Origin: Sphingomonadales bacterium Ga0077531
Lineage (GTDB): Bacteria; Pseudomonadota; Alphaproteobacteria; Sphingomonadales; Sphingomonadaceae
NCBI GenBank assembly: GCA_001464915.1
Contig: LNED01000022.1
Span: forward strand, 1-64,000
Direction of reading: 5' to 3'
Length of the DNA: 64,000 nt
Translations under genes and position numbers: made by a program
Part shown: piece by piece, positions 47,194 to 55,949 of the stretch
Position numbering within the stretch: position 1 is the stretch's first letter
Layout of the letters: every line of letters starts with the position of its first letter
The notes under the pieces: model-generated
Told to the model about the DNA's origin: nothing
Databases searched by the model: none
Seen by the model: the letters and a program-made list of their open reading frames with translations, nothing else

Positions 47194-49821
47194 TCACCGC
47201 ACCCGCGACGGGGCAACCAGCACCGCGTTGGCGATCAGCAGGTCGAGCCCTTCGAGGTACGCGCGGGTCGAAGGATCATGCGCAAACCCGATCACCAGCC
47301 CGCGCCCCTGCTGCTGCGCCATCAGATAGGGCTTGTAAGCCAGTTGTCGCCGGTTTTCCTCCCAGACATAACCGCTGGCAATCAGGTTACCGGGCGCGGC
47401 AAAGCGCAGCACGTTGATCCCCTTTGCTCGATCAAGCGGGGTGAAAATCTGCGTGCCGGTCGCCAGCACTACCGCGCCATCATCATATCCGGCAGAGAGG
47501 AAATTGTCGGGGTCAGCCACCACGTTGAGCAATGCGCCGGGCAGGGTGTCGGGCAATGCCGCCTGATCTTTGATCGCATCGCGATATTCGGCGTCGCTGG
47601 CGATTTCGATGGCCTCCGCAAGGGTGGCCTTGGCATCATCCTCGGCGGCGTCGGGTTCGCGCCCCAGTGCCGCTTCGCGCTTCACGGCCAGGAGTGGGCT
47701 GTCGCCGCTGCTGAAGGTTTCAAGACTGTCGCCAATCGCCACCAGCACGCCGCCGCGCTGCACAAAGCTGCGGATCGCGCGCTGCCCGGCATCGCCGAGC
47801 ACGCTCGACGGATCGCCTTCAGGCACCAGCAGCACGTCATATTCGGACAGATCGGCGCGGGCCAAGCGGCTGGTGCGGATCGGTGCGACCGGCAGACCCA
47901 ACCGTTGTTCGAGCACATAGCGCAGCGCGCCAGCGCTCAAGGGCGATACGCCGTCATCCCACGCCACCGCGACGCGGGGCAGGGTGAGACGGACGAAATG
48001 TTCGCTGCCAAGGTTCGGCCCGCTATCCACCCAGCCGCTATCCAGCGCGACGGTTTGCGCGCCAACTTCGCCCGCGATGGCGGCAAGGCGCGCCATTGCT
48101 TCAGGCGTGTTCGACCCCGCCGGAAACACCACGGTGCCTCGCGGAAAGCTGCGGCCAGCGATGGTGAAAGCCTTGTCGGTCACCCGGCCTTCGATCCCCT
48201 CACGCAAAGCCAGCGCTACCAGCCGCGCCTGCCCGCTGTCTGTCCACGGCACGGCGATGGCAAAGGCACCGCTGCCGTCCTGTTTGGACGCAATCGGCGC
48301 GTCTGCGCTGAGCGGCTCGCCGGTGGCGGCGGTATTGCACAGGGCCACATCCACGCCCGCCATCGGCCCAACCGACCATGCAGTCACGTCATACAATTCA
48401 TGCGGCAAATCGGAGGAGCGGCGGCGCTCCTGTTCAGCGAGGAAATCGGGCGGCAGCGGCGTGTCGCGGTCAAGCAAGCTGCGCACCAGCCGAGCGGCGG
48501 GCTGCGCCTGCGGAACGGCGAGATAGCCCGCGGGGTAAGACTTTCCGCACACGCTTGTCGCACCTTCGCGTCGCAGCACGGTGATGCCCTGTTCTGCAAG
48601 GCGTCGGCCCAGCCGCTCGGCATTCCAGCGCCGCTTGCCAAGGTCGATCACATAGGCGCCGCGCCCAGCTGCGCCGGTGGCATTGCCGCTGCGATAGGTG
48701 GCAAAATCCGACAGGAACTGCGCCGGATTGTCCGATACTGCCGCTGCCGTCGCAAGGCTGGCGGTGAAGTGATTGCGCACCCCATCCGCATAAGTCAGCT
48801 CCGTTCCGTCACGCCGCGCAAACACCAGCCCGCGCGCCGAGCCTTGCTCATATGTGCTGCCAATCGCGCCCTGATGCGCGTTCCAGGTGTCGCCGTAACC
48901 GGGGTAAAACAGGTCATAGACCTCGCGCGTGAAATAGGGTTCGCCGCGCGCATCAAATGCGGCAGCGTTATACCGCCCGATCAGCTCATAGGCGCGCACC
49001 TGCGCCGCCGAGAGGTTGGGGTTGAATGGCTGGGCGGCGGGGCTGAAGAAATAGGTCTCGTCCCCGCCCATTTCGTGCAGGTCGACCACCACCACCGGGT
49101 TCCATTGCCGGATTGCCGCGACTTTGCCGCGCGTTTCGGGCTGCGAGAGCGTGAACCAGTCGCGGTTCAAATCGAACATATAATGGTTCACCCGGCCCGA
49201 GGGCCACGGCTCGTCATGTTCGGCGGCCTGACGGTCGGCGGCAGGCGCGATCCCGGTCGAAGCGAGGAAATTGTTCACGAACCGTGCCCGCCCATCGGGG
49301 TTCTGCATCGGGTCGAGCACCACGATGGTGTTCGCCATGATCTTGGCCGCGCGATCATCGCCCTGCGCGGCGAGCAGATGGTATGCGGTCATCAACGCCG
49401 CATCGGTCGAGGAAATTTCGTTGCCGTGGACGCCGTAAGCCAGCCAGGTCACCGGCAGGGCTGAGCCATTGCCCGCACGGCCCGCGGCGATGCTCGCCAT
49501 ATCCGCTTGGATCGCATCCAGCCGCGCCATGTTCTGCGGCGCGGACAGCACGAGATAATACAGCGGGCGGCCTTCCCAGCTCACCGCATATTGCACCAGC
49601 CGGGCGCGGTCAGGCGCCGCTTCGGCGAGCGCTTTCAGATAGGTATAGGCCTGATCGGGCGCGGTGATTCGGGTGGCAGGCGCGTGGCCCACGGTCTGCG
49701 TCAGCGTCGGGATCGCGGGATCAAACTCGCCTTCGATGAACGACTGTGCCTGCGCCGGATGCGCGGCCGTCCAGACCGCTGCCAAACCCACGAGCCAGCG
49801 GCCCCATATTCTGCTGCGCAT
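47194..49821 (-). CDS. Secreted M14 zinc carboxypeptidase-like protein
   Basis: An 875-residue exported protein with a signal peptide (cleavage after AQA, about 26). The M14 domain has zinc ligands H132 and E135 in YGVHGNEISS; VVDLHEMGGDETYFF supplies the conserved Asp-Leu-His region. A long C-terminal half (about 620-740) contains a GATase-like Rossmann fold (VLLVPEGDPSSVLGD). It would trim peptides in the periplasm or outside. Because M14 families differ in use of the third ligand, activity is probable but not proven. Confidence 0.88.
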   Translation of the reverse strand: MRSRIWGRWLVGLAAVWTAAHPAQAQSFIEGEFDPAIPTLTQTVGHAPATRITAPDQAYTYLKALAEAAPDRARLVQYAVSWEGRPLYYLVLSAPQNMARLDAIQADMASIAAGRAGNGSALPVTWLAYGVHGNEISSTDAALMTAYHLLAAQGDDRAAKIMANTIVVLDPMQNPDGRARFVNNFLASTGIAPAADRQAAEHDEPWPSGRVNHYMFDLNRDWFTLSQPETRGKVAAIRQWNPVVVVDLHEMGGDETYFFSPAAQPFNPNLSAAQVRAYELIGRYNAAAFDARGEPYFTREVYDLFYPGYGDTWNAHQGAIGSTYEQGSARGLVFARRDGTELTYADGVRNHFTASLATAAAVSDNPAQFLSDFATYRSGNATGAAGRGAYVIDLGKRRWNAERLGRRLAEQGITVLRREGATSVCGKSYPAGYLAVPQAQPAARLVRSLLDRDTPLPPDFLAEQERRRSSDLPHELYDVTAWSVGPMAGVDVALCNTAATGEPLSADAPIASKQDGSGAFAIAVPWTDSGQARLVALALREGIEGRVTDKAFTIAGRSFPRGTVVFPAGSNTPEAMARLAAIAGEVGAQTVALDSGWVDSGPNLGSEHFVRLTLPRVAVAWDDGVSPLSAGALRYVLEQRLGLPVAPIRTSRLARADLSEYDVLLVPEGDPSSVLGDAGQRAIRSFVQRGGVLVAIGDSLETFSSGDSPLLAVKREAALGREPDAAEDDAKATLAEAIEIASDAEYRDAIKDQAALPDTLPGALLNVVADPDNFLSAGYDDGAVVLATGTQIFTPLDRAKGINVLRFAAPGNLIASGYVWEENRRQLAYKPYLMAQQQGRGLVIGFAHDPSTRAYLEGLDLLIANAVLVAPSRVR

Positions 49822-49951
49822 TTGCGATTCCCCGATTGGCTCTGATGGCCGGACAGCGCCAAGCCTGACCTGTGACTTGCCGCGAAGTCGCCAGCCTCGT
49901 CAAGCGCAGAGGGGGGCGACATAGAGACATGCAGTCTCAGCAGCAGCCGAA

Positions 49952-49967
49952 TGTTTCACGCGAAACA
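49952..49967. promoter_or_regulatory. parS-like 16-mer (candidate ParB site)
   Basis: TGTTTCACGCGAAACA differs at one position (T10 to C) from the widely conserved chromosomal parS site TGTTTCACGTGAAACA. It lies in the 238-bp gap upstream of the M14 gene. If ParB binds it, this part of the chromosome would be close to the origin domain. No parA, parB or dnaA is in the window, so this is a single-site resemblance. Confidence 0.5.
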
Positions 49968-49997
49968 TTCACCAAGCGGGGGTCAAGCAGGGGTCTA

Positions 49998-50027
49998 GGG
50001 CGGGTCTAGACGCGGCTAGACCCGCCC
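49998..50027. repeat. 12-bp perfect hairpin with GGTCTAG repeats
   Basis: GGGCGGGTCTAG (49998-50009) pairs perfectly with CTAGACCCGCCC (50016-50027) around a 6-nt loop. A further GGGTCTAG lies at 49991-49998. The hairpin is 32 bp past the stop of the ATP-grasp gene, so it may terminate that operon, although no U-tract follows. A 15-mer beside it recurs inside cheA. Confidence 0.6.
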
Positions 50028-50059
50028 AAAATCTAACAGAATTGCGTCGGCAACTGACC

Positions 50060-51085
50060 CTATGCCGCCAGCGGTGGTTGCCATGATTGCACCGCCTGCG
50101 TCGCAGCGCTGCGGATTGCTGCGCCCAGCGATGTCAGCGGACGCACCCCGGTGTAGCGCTCGCCCGGATGCTCCCAATTGCGGGCATGGCTGCGTTCGCG
50201 CTGAGCTTGCCGTTCGCGCACCGCAATGCGAAGCTCAGCCCGGTTGATCCGCCCGCCGAGCCCTGCGGCGTTGACGTTCTGGATTTCCAGCCCGGGATAG
50301 GCGTTGCATTCGAGCACCTGCACACCCGCGGTCGCATCGATCACCAGATCCACCCCGACATAGCCCAGATCAAGTGCACCCGAACAGCGCCGCGCGGCCT
50401 GCACCACTTCGGCCCACAGCGGGATCACCTGCCCGATCAGCCGTTCGTGGGTTGAGGGGTGGTCATCCACCTCATCCTGCCCCAGCACCGCGCGGAAAAT
50501 CGCGCCGCTGGCAAAATCAATCGCCGCGCCCACTGCGCCTTGATGCAGGTTCGCCCGCCCGCGCGATTCAATCGTCGGCAGCCGGGTCATCGCCATCAGC
50601 GGAATGTCGCCAAGGCAGATGATGCGGATATCGGCGAGGCCATAGGGCACCAGCCGCGCAAAATCGGGGTGGGTGCGGATCAGCGGTTCAAACAGCGCGG
50701 CATCGGTGTTGCTGCCTTCCAGCGACAATTCGCCGGCCATGATCCGGCGCACATGCTGCGTCAGCATTGCCGGGGTCAGCACTTCGCCATTCAGCTGCCG
50801 CCAGCCGCCCCCCTCGTTTTCGGCTACACGGCCATCGACCAGGATCACGCCTTCACCGCGCCGCCCACGATTGGGCTTGACCGCGAAAGCATCGGGCAGG
50901 TGAGCAAAGTCGAACGCGGCCAGGTCTGCCTCGTCACCGATCAGAGTGAGCGTTTCGGGCACCGGGACGCCAGCTTCGGCCAGACGCTGTTTCGTTTCAA
51001 ACTTCTGGTTCACGCCTTTGATCGCTTCGCGCGAATTGTATTTCTGGATCAGGGCATTGCGGCGGTTCATTCCGAGGACGGGCAT
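50060..51085 (-). CDS. RimK-like ATP-grasp (glutamate-ligase-related) protein
   Basis: A 341-residue ATP-grasp enzyme. The nucleotide-binding Lys is in AVKPNRGRRGEGV (about 68-80), and the metal/ATP-binding C-terminal part is VLECNAYPGLEIQNVN (about 280-295). It matches the rimK-related alpha-L-glutamate-ligase group that is linked to 7TM/transglutaminase-like proteins and has no known substrate. It starts 3 bp after the 7TM gene stop and ends the OMP-7TM-ligase operon. The product is inferred to be an amide-linked peptide or amino-acid adduct. Confidence 0.88.
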   Translation of the reverse strand: MPVLGMNRRNALIQKYNSREAIKGVNQKFETKQRLAEAGVPVPETLTLIGDEADLAAFDFAHLPDAFAVKPNRGRRGEGVILVDGRVAENEGGGWRQLNGEVLTPAMLTQHVRRIMAGELSLEGSNTDAALFEPLIRTHPDFARLVPYGLADIRIICLGDIPLMAMTRLPTIESRGRANLHQGAVGAAIDFASGAIFRAVLGQDEVDDHPSTHERLIGQVIPLWAEVVQAARRCSGALDLGYVGVDLVIDATAGVQVLECNAYPGLEIQNVNAAGLGGRINRAELRIAVRERQAQRERSHARNWEHPGERYTGVRPLTSLGAAIRSAATQAVQSWQPPLAA

Positions 51086-51088
51086 CGG

Positions 51089-51850
51089 TCAAGCTCCTTC
51101 AGCGGCGCGGAAACGCGCAAGTTCGGACAAGCGCAGGCCTTGGTAACGGCCCAGCACAATCATCAGGACAACAGAGGCAAGCGGCATCGCCAGCGGCATC
51201 GTGGTGGCCAGCGTGACCATCAACGGGGCGGCCACCAGCAGCTGGATCAGCACCGCCACGGCGAGTGTGCTGGCGGTCATCCGCACGGCTTTTTTCGGGC
51301 CATCGGCTTCCCACGCATTCCACCAGCGTTCAACGATCAACGCGGTCACCACCACCGGGAAAGCACTGGCCAGCGCGGGTTGATCGAATTGCAGCGCCAT
51401 CGCGCCCAATGCCGACACGACGATGGCAATCAAGGTGCCCAGAAACGCCACCCGCGACAGGTTCAGCATTTTGAGCAGGGGCGCAGCCGCCATGCCGATC
51501 AGGATCGCAGTGGTCGAAATCACCGGCCCGGCAATCGGCCCCGATTGCAGATAGGCCAATGCCAGCAACATCGGGGTGAACAGGCCAAAGGTCTTCCACC
51601 CCAGCACCGACCGGACAAACACCACAATCACCGCGCCAACCGGCAGGGCCAGCAGCAGATGCATTTGCGGCAAATCCCACGGCCGCGACGGATCGCCGAA
51701 CGTGGCGATGATCGCAGTGGTGACGACATTTTCCGACCGGTCAAAAAGCGTCCAGACAATCGCGCCAAAGGTGGCAATCAGTGCGGCAACCAGCGCATAG
51801 CCGGTGCGCAGCAGGGCGATATCGCCCGGCAGATGATCTTTAGAACGCAT
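51089..51850 (-). CDS. 7TM domain protein (partner of RimK-like ligase)
   Basis: A 253-residue protein with about seven TM helices and no soluble domain. In many proteobacteria this 7TM unit is fused to an inactive transglutaminase and encoded next to the RimK-like ligase; here only the membrane part is seen. The ATG at 51850 has GGAGG 8 bp upstream and overlaps the end of the beta-barrel gene by 11 bp. An ATG at 51868 is possible. Confidence 0.82.
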   Translation of the reverse strand: MRSKDHLPGDIALLRTGYALVAALIATFGAIVWTLFDRSENVVTTAIIATFGDPSRPWDLPQMHLLLALPVGAVIVVFVRSVLGWKTFGLFTPMLLALAYLQSGPIAGPVISTTAILIGMAAAPLLKMLNLSRVAFLGTLIAIVVSALGAMALQFDQPALASAFPVVVTALIVERWWNAWEADGPKKAVRMTASTLAVAVLIQLLVAAPLMVTLATTMPLAMPLASVVLMIVLGRYQGLRLSELARFRAAEGA

Positions 51851-52820
51851 AGCTGGCCTCCAGCTCAAATCGGTAGCCCGACCGGTCGAATTCCGGGTCG
51901 GTGGAGTTGCGGACGATGTAGCGACCTTCAGCGGCGAGCCGCCACGGGCCGGGGCTCCAGATCAGGGTCAGTTCGGGCCAGAACACATCGTCCTGCCGCA
52001 CCCCGCCAATGGTCAGCGCACGCCCGGAGAAATCGAGGCGTTGATACGAAAGCTCACCGCGCAGGCGCAGGTCTTTGGCCAGCGGGCGCTGATAACTCGC
52101 CTCAACCAACGAACGGGTGAGATTGCGGCGGTCGGTGGCCGAGTTGATCTCGTCATACCGCCCGCGCAGGAAGGCGAAGTGGTTCGCGCCGAAGCGGTAA
52201 CGGTATTCGCCATCGACGCGGATGCCGCTGCCGGTGGAATTGTCGCTGTCGTCATAACTGCGCTCGCGCCAGCTGGCACCCACAGCCACACGGTTGGCGC
52301 GGTTGAAACTGTGCTCAATCTCCCCGCCGAATTCCCATTCGTCGGTCGAAGTGAATTCAGCCGCCAGTGCATTGTCGCTGCGCTCGCCAAAGGCGGTGAT
52401 CGCTGTCCCACCCGGCAGTTCGAAGCGAGCGGCGAGCCGGGCGGCGTTCTGCCAACGGTCATCGCGGGTCGGATCTTCGAATTCCAACCGAGTGACGGTG
52501 TTGCGCAAGGTCACTTCGACATCGCTATTGCTCAGCACCAGCGACGGCGCGGCGATCAGCGCGAAGGCGTTGCCATCGATCACTTCGTCTTCAGCCGGCG
52601 CGGTTGCGCGGGCGGTGATGCCGCGTGCCGTGAGTTTGAGGCCGGGTTCGAGCCGCCAGCCGGATGCGGCATTGGCAGTATCGGCTTCGTCTTCCTCAAG
52701 GCTGTCGGAAGCGGTTTCGGGTTGATCGGCGGTTTCGGCCTGCGCCGGTGCGGTGAGGCTGAATACCGAGGCGGTCAGCGCAAGGGCTGCCAGACCTGCG
52801 GGCCGGGAAAATGTGTTCAC
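51840..52820 (-). CDS. Predicted outer-membrane beta-barrel protein
   Basis: A 326-residue secreted protein. The GTG start at 52820 has AAGGAG 9 bp upstream. A signal peptide (ending APAQA, about 26) and an acidic spacer (about 30-50) are followed by alternating amphipathic strands ending ELEASYAF, a terminal aromatic typical of BAM-assembled barrels. It is similar in style to DUF560/TtcA-type barrels, but no family is certain. As first gene of the operon with the 7TM and ATP-grasp genes, it may form the outer-membrane exit or sensor. Confidence 0.75.
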   Translation of the reverse strand: MNTFSRPAGLAALALTASVFSLTAPAQAETADQPETASDSLEEDEADTANAASGWRLEPGLKLTARGITARATAPAEDEVIDGNAFALIAAPSLVLSNSDVEVTLRNTVTRLEFEDPTRDDRWQNAARLAARFELPGGTAITAFGERSDNALAAEFTSTDEWEFGGEIEHSFNRANRVAVGASWRERSYDDSDNSTGSGIRVDGEYRYRFGANHFAFLRGRYDEINSATDRRNLTRSLVEASYQRPLAKDLRLRGELSYQRLDFSGRALTIGGVRQDDVFWPELTLIWSPGPWRLAAEGRYIVRNSTDPEFDRSGYRFELEASYAF

Positions 52821-52904
52821 GTGGGATGCTCCTTGTGGGGTTCCGGCCTGCCGCCAGGGGGTGGAGCAGCAGGCCGGTTCGGGAAGCAAACGGGGCTGGG
52901 GCCG

Positions 52905-52960
52905 GGCTTATTCCGCGCACCTCACAAAAAAGTTTTCGGAAAATTTTTGCGGAATAAGCC
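52905..52960. promoter_or_regulatory. 12-bp inverted repeat in the divergent promoter
   Basis: GGCTTATTCCGC (52905-52916) and GCGGAATAAGCC (52949-52960) are perfect inverted copies. A 32-nt AT-rich stretch with A- and T-runs lies between them. The repeat is centred in the 191-bp gap between the leftward barrel operon and the rightward P-loop operon, so one regulator could control both. No regulator gene is adjacent. Confidence 0.6.
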
Positions 52961-53011
52961 GGGTTTCTGACCCGTTAGGCACCTGAACCCCCTGCCCACA
53001 GGAGCCCTACC

Positions 53012-54100
53012 ATGAGCATCCACGACTTCACCGAAATGACCGGGTTGGGCCGTGCCGACCGGCTGCATAGCCGCCTTGCCGCGGCCAAGCGCGCCTTCAC
53101 CACGCGCAATGTCGATTTTGCCGCTGCCACCCGGATGGTGCGATCAGGGCGCCGGCCTGAAGCAGGCGATGTGATCCTGGCGCGGGTGACGCAGCTGGGT
53201 CAGCACCGCCGGATCGAGAATGTCCACGGACGGCGCGGCGATCTGTATGTCGGGGACGAGATCATCGTCGCCTACGGCAACCGTTACGCCCCCGATCAGT
53301 TTGAGGCTTACGTGCCCGAAGACCTTGGCCCGTGCCATCTGGTGGCGGGCGGCGGGGTGGCGGCGCGGGCCACCTGCCGTCACACCGGGATTAAGCCTGC
53401 GACTCAGATTGAGGTGATCGGCGCGTTGATGCGGGCCGATGGCCGCGCGCTCAACTTGGCTGATTTCGCTATTTCCGCGCCCGCTCGCCTGCGCCCGGCC
53501 AAGGTGATTGCCGTGGTCGGCAGTTCGATGAATGCGGGCAAGACCACCACGGTCGCGGGCATCGTCCACGGGCTGACCCGCGCAGGCTTTCGCGTTGGTG
53601 CGGCCAAGCTGACCGGCACCGGATCGGGCGGCGACCTGTGGTCGATGCGCGATGCGGGCGCGGGGTTGGCGGTGGACTTTACCGATGCCGGTCATGCCTC
53701 AACCTTCGGCGTGGCGGCAGATGAGCTGGGCCGGGTGACCGGCGCACTGCTCGCACGGTTGGACGAGGCCGGGATGGACATCGCCGTGGTCGAAATTGCC
53801 GATGGGCTGCTGCAGGGCGAAACCGCCGCGCTGATCGAAATGGGCCATGCCAAGGGGTGGTTCGACGGGGTCGTGTTCGCCGCCGCGGATGCGATGGGCG
53901 CGGCGTTCGGCTGTGCGTGGCTGATGCAGCGCGGGATTGTGCCGCTGGCGGTGTCGGGCCTCGTATCGGCCTCGCCGCTGGCTTCGCGGGAGGCGGCGCG
54001 CGCGACCGGGATCAGCGTTGCCACGCTGGGCGATCTGCGCGATCCGGTGGCGGTGGCGCGCATCGCTTTCAGCGACACATCGCAGCAGGTGGCCGCATGA
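53012..54100 (+). CDS. DUF1611/MobB-like P-loop protein
   Basis: A 362-residue protein. An N-terminal beta-rich domain (about 45-150) with GRRGDLYVGDEIIVAYGNRY is followed by a P-loop domain with Walker A GSSMNAGKTTT (about 170-180). An Asp-rich switch region, VVEIADGLLQGETA, follows. It resembles the DUF1611/DgcN class, some of which act on D-glutamate, and MobB-like P-loop NTPases. Here it heads an operon with an ABC membrane domain, so it could supply energy or modify a glutamate-containing product. Function is not established. Confidence 0.75.
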   Translation: MSIHDFTEMTGLGRADRLHSRLAAAKRAFTTRNVDFAAATRMVRSGRRPEAGDVILARVTQLGQHRRIENVHGRRGDLYVGDEIIVAYGNRYAPDQFEAYVPEDLGPCHLVAGGGVAARATCRHTGIKPATQIEVIGALMRADGRALNLADFAISAPARLRPAKVIAVVGSSMNAGKTTTVAGIVHGLTRAGFRVGAAKLTGTGSGGDLWSMRDAGAGLAVDFTDAGHASTFGVAADELGRVTGALLARLDEAGMDIAVVEIADGLLQGETAALIEMGHAKGWFDGVVFAAADAMGAAFGCAWLMQRGIVPLAVSGLVSASPLASREAARATGISVATLGDLRDPVAVARIAFSDTSQQVAA

Positions 54101-55116
54101 CCGGCGCGCCGCGATTGCTGGCGGGCAAGCGCCGCGCGCTCGCCGCGCTGCTGACCGCGCTGGCGCTGGGTGAGGCGGTGCTAGCGGTGCTGTTTGCCGC
54201 CGCGCTTGACCGGTTGCTGGCGCATCCCCCCGGCGCGCCGGTCATGCCGCTGCTCGCCGCCGCCGGGATTGCCGTCATGGCCGCCGCCATGCTGTTGCTG
54301 GCGCGCTGGGTGGGAGAGGATTTCGCTCAAAGTTTTGTCACTGATTGCCGCGCGGCGCTATTCGAAGCGGCGGTGCGTCAGGGCGAGGGCGGCAGCGATG
54401 CCCGCTGGCTGACGGTGCTGATCAACGACATGGCTGCGCTGCGCAACTACGCGCTGCGCGGCACGGTGCGGCTGTGGACGAGCGTGTTGGCGGCAAGCGC
54501 TGCGGCGCTGTGGGCTGGGCTCACCATGCCGCAGTTGCGCGAAGCGCTGATCCCGCTGGCAATCGGGGCGGGGGTCATCATGCTGCTGGTCTGGCCGCTG
54601 GCGCGCGCGATCACGGTGCAGCGGCGGGAACGCGGACGATTGAACCGCTTTCTGGTGCGCCGCGTCCGCGCCGAGCTGGCGGGCGCGCCGTCAGCCAAGG
54701 GGCACGGATTTCGCAAACTGGCCGACATGTCGGGCGATCTCGCCCGCGCATCGGTGCGGCGGGCGTGGGGCGCGGGCGCGATGGATGCCGCCGCGACGCT
54801 CGCGGGGCTGGCCGCCGCGCTGGTGCTGGTGTGGCAGACGATCGGCAGCCCCACCACGGCGGGTCTTGCCGGAAGCCTGACATTGCTCGGCTTCATCGCC
54901 GCGCGCCTGCTTGAAAGTGCACGCGCGCTGCACGCCCGGATCGGCGGCCGGATCGCGATAGGCCGGCTGACGGCGCTGGTCGCGCCCACAGCGGAGCACG
55001 CCAAGCCCAAGCGCAAACCGCGCCCCAAGCCGGACACCTTGGAACGCGCAGTGCCGCTGCGCCTCCCGTTCGGCCCGGCCCAACCCCGCACCATTCCCAA
55101 GGAGCCGCGCGCATGA
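54097..55116 (+). CDS. ABC exporter membrane domain without ATPase domain
   Basis: A 339-residue membrane protein with six TM helices (about 15-265) in the pattern of ABC type-I exporters, including conserved coupling-helix-like loops. It stops after the TM region; no Walker A, ABC signature or H-loop follows. The C-terminus is a Lys/Arg/Pro-rich tail (about 295-339). The start overlaps the P-loop gene by 4 bp and the stop overlaps the hydrolase gene by 4 bp, so the three are tightly coupled. Its ATPase partner may be the P-loop protein or a distant gene. Confidence 0.7.
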   Translation: MTGAPRLLAGKRRALAALLTALALGEAVLAVLFAAALDRLLAHPPGAPVMPLLAAAGIAVMAAAMLLLARWVGEDFAQSFVTDCRAALFEAAVRQGEGGSDARWLTVLINDMAALRNYALRGTVRLWTSVLAASAAALWAGLTMPQLREALIPLAIGAGVIMLLVWPLARAITVQRRERGRLNRFLVRRVRAELAGAPSAKGHGFRKLADMSGDLARASVRRAWGAGAMDAAATLAGLAAALVLVWQTIGSPTTAGLAGSLTLLGFIAARLLESARALHARIGGRIAIGRLTALVAPTAEHAKPKRKPRPKPDTLERAVPLRLPFGPAQPRTIPKEPRA

Positions 55117-55898
55117 AACCGCCCGTCAAACCGACCAACGCCTTGCCCAGCTTTCGCCCGTCAAGCGGCGCGGGCGTGCCCGAAAGCTTCATAGCCAACC
55201 CCCGCCCCGGCCAGGATGTGCTGGTGGTCGTCCACGGGATCAGCAGGAACGCGGCTGAAATCGCGATGCGGTTTGCGATCCACCCGGCATTTTCGCGCAC
55301 CACAATCATCGCCCCGCTGTTCACCAAGGAGGGGTTCGGCCAATATCAGCAATTGCAGACCCGCACCCCCGATCAAACCCCGGCGGATGTGGGCCTGATC
55401 CGGCTGCTGGATGAACTGGCCGCTGAGCACGAAATCGCCACCGATCGGTTTGCCCTGTTCGGCTTTTCGGGCGGTGCGCAGATGGCGCACCGGTTTGCGA
55501 TGTTTCATCCAGAGCGGGTGGCGCGGCTGTGTGTGGTGTCGGCCGGATGGTACAGCCTGCCGCGCGCCGATTTGCCCTATCCCTATGGTATTGGCGACGC
55601 TGATGGCGCGGCGTTGGTGGGGCCAGATTTCCTCGACATCCCGACCACGGTGATCGTCGGCAACCGCGACACGCGGGTCGATGCCTCGGTGCGGCAGGAT
55701 GACATGATCGACACCCATCAAGGCAAGAACCGACTGCGGCGCGCGCGCTGTTATAGCCGCGCGGTGGCCGCCTATGCCGAAAGCGCGGGCACGGCCAATC
55801 GCCCGAACCTGCTGACGCTTCACGGAATGTCGCATGATTTCAACCAATGCGTGGCAGAAGGCGATCTGATCGCGATTGCTGCACAGGCGTTGCTGTAA
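55113..55898 (+). CDS. Alpha/beta-hydrolase
   Basis: A 261-residue serine hydrolase. The oxyanion motif is VVHGISRNAAEI, the nucleophile elbow GFSGGAQ (S119), the acid D186 or D190, and the catalytic His H241 in HGMSHDF. There is no signal peptide, so it is cytoplasmic unless exported by the partner. Substrate unknown; it could hydrolyse esters or amides of the product made by this cluster. Confidence 0.85.
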   Translation: MKPPVKPTNALPSFRPSSGAGVPESFIANPRPGQDVLVVVHGISRNAAEIAMRFAIHPAFSRTTIIAPLFTKEGFGQYQQLQTRTPDQTPADVGLIRLLDELAAEHEIATDRFALFGFSGGAQMAHRFAMFHPERVARLCVVSAGWYSLPRADLPYPYGIGDADGAALVGPDFLDIPTTVIVGNRDTRVDASVRQDDMIDTHQGKNRLRRARCYSRAVAAYAESAGTANRPNLLTLHGMSHDFNQCVAEGDLIAIAAQALL

Positions 55899-55949
55899 AT
55901 CTTTATATCATCTACCCCCCGGTTTGGGGCAATCATCAAAGAGAACGAG

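Noticed and set aside
47278..49464. 728-residue open frame antisense to the M14 peptidase
   Set aside because: Composition is Arg/His/Gly-rich, as expected for the complement of GC-rich codons, and no domain is recognisable. The M14 frame has a signal peptide and motifs.
50459..52120. 553-residue open frame opposite the ATP-grasp and 7TM genes
   Set aside because: His/Gln/Arg-rich shadow spanning several real genes; no motif.
53857..54096. Upstream extension of the ABC membrane-domain frame
   Set aside because: Overlaps the P-loop gene in another frame and is Arg/Gly-rich. The ATG at 54097 has the tight ATGA overlap typical of this operon.
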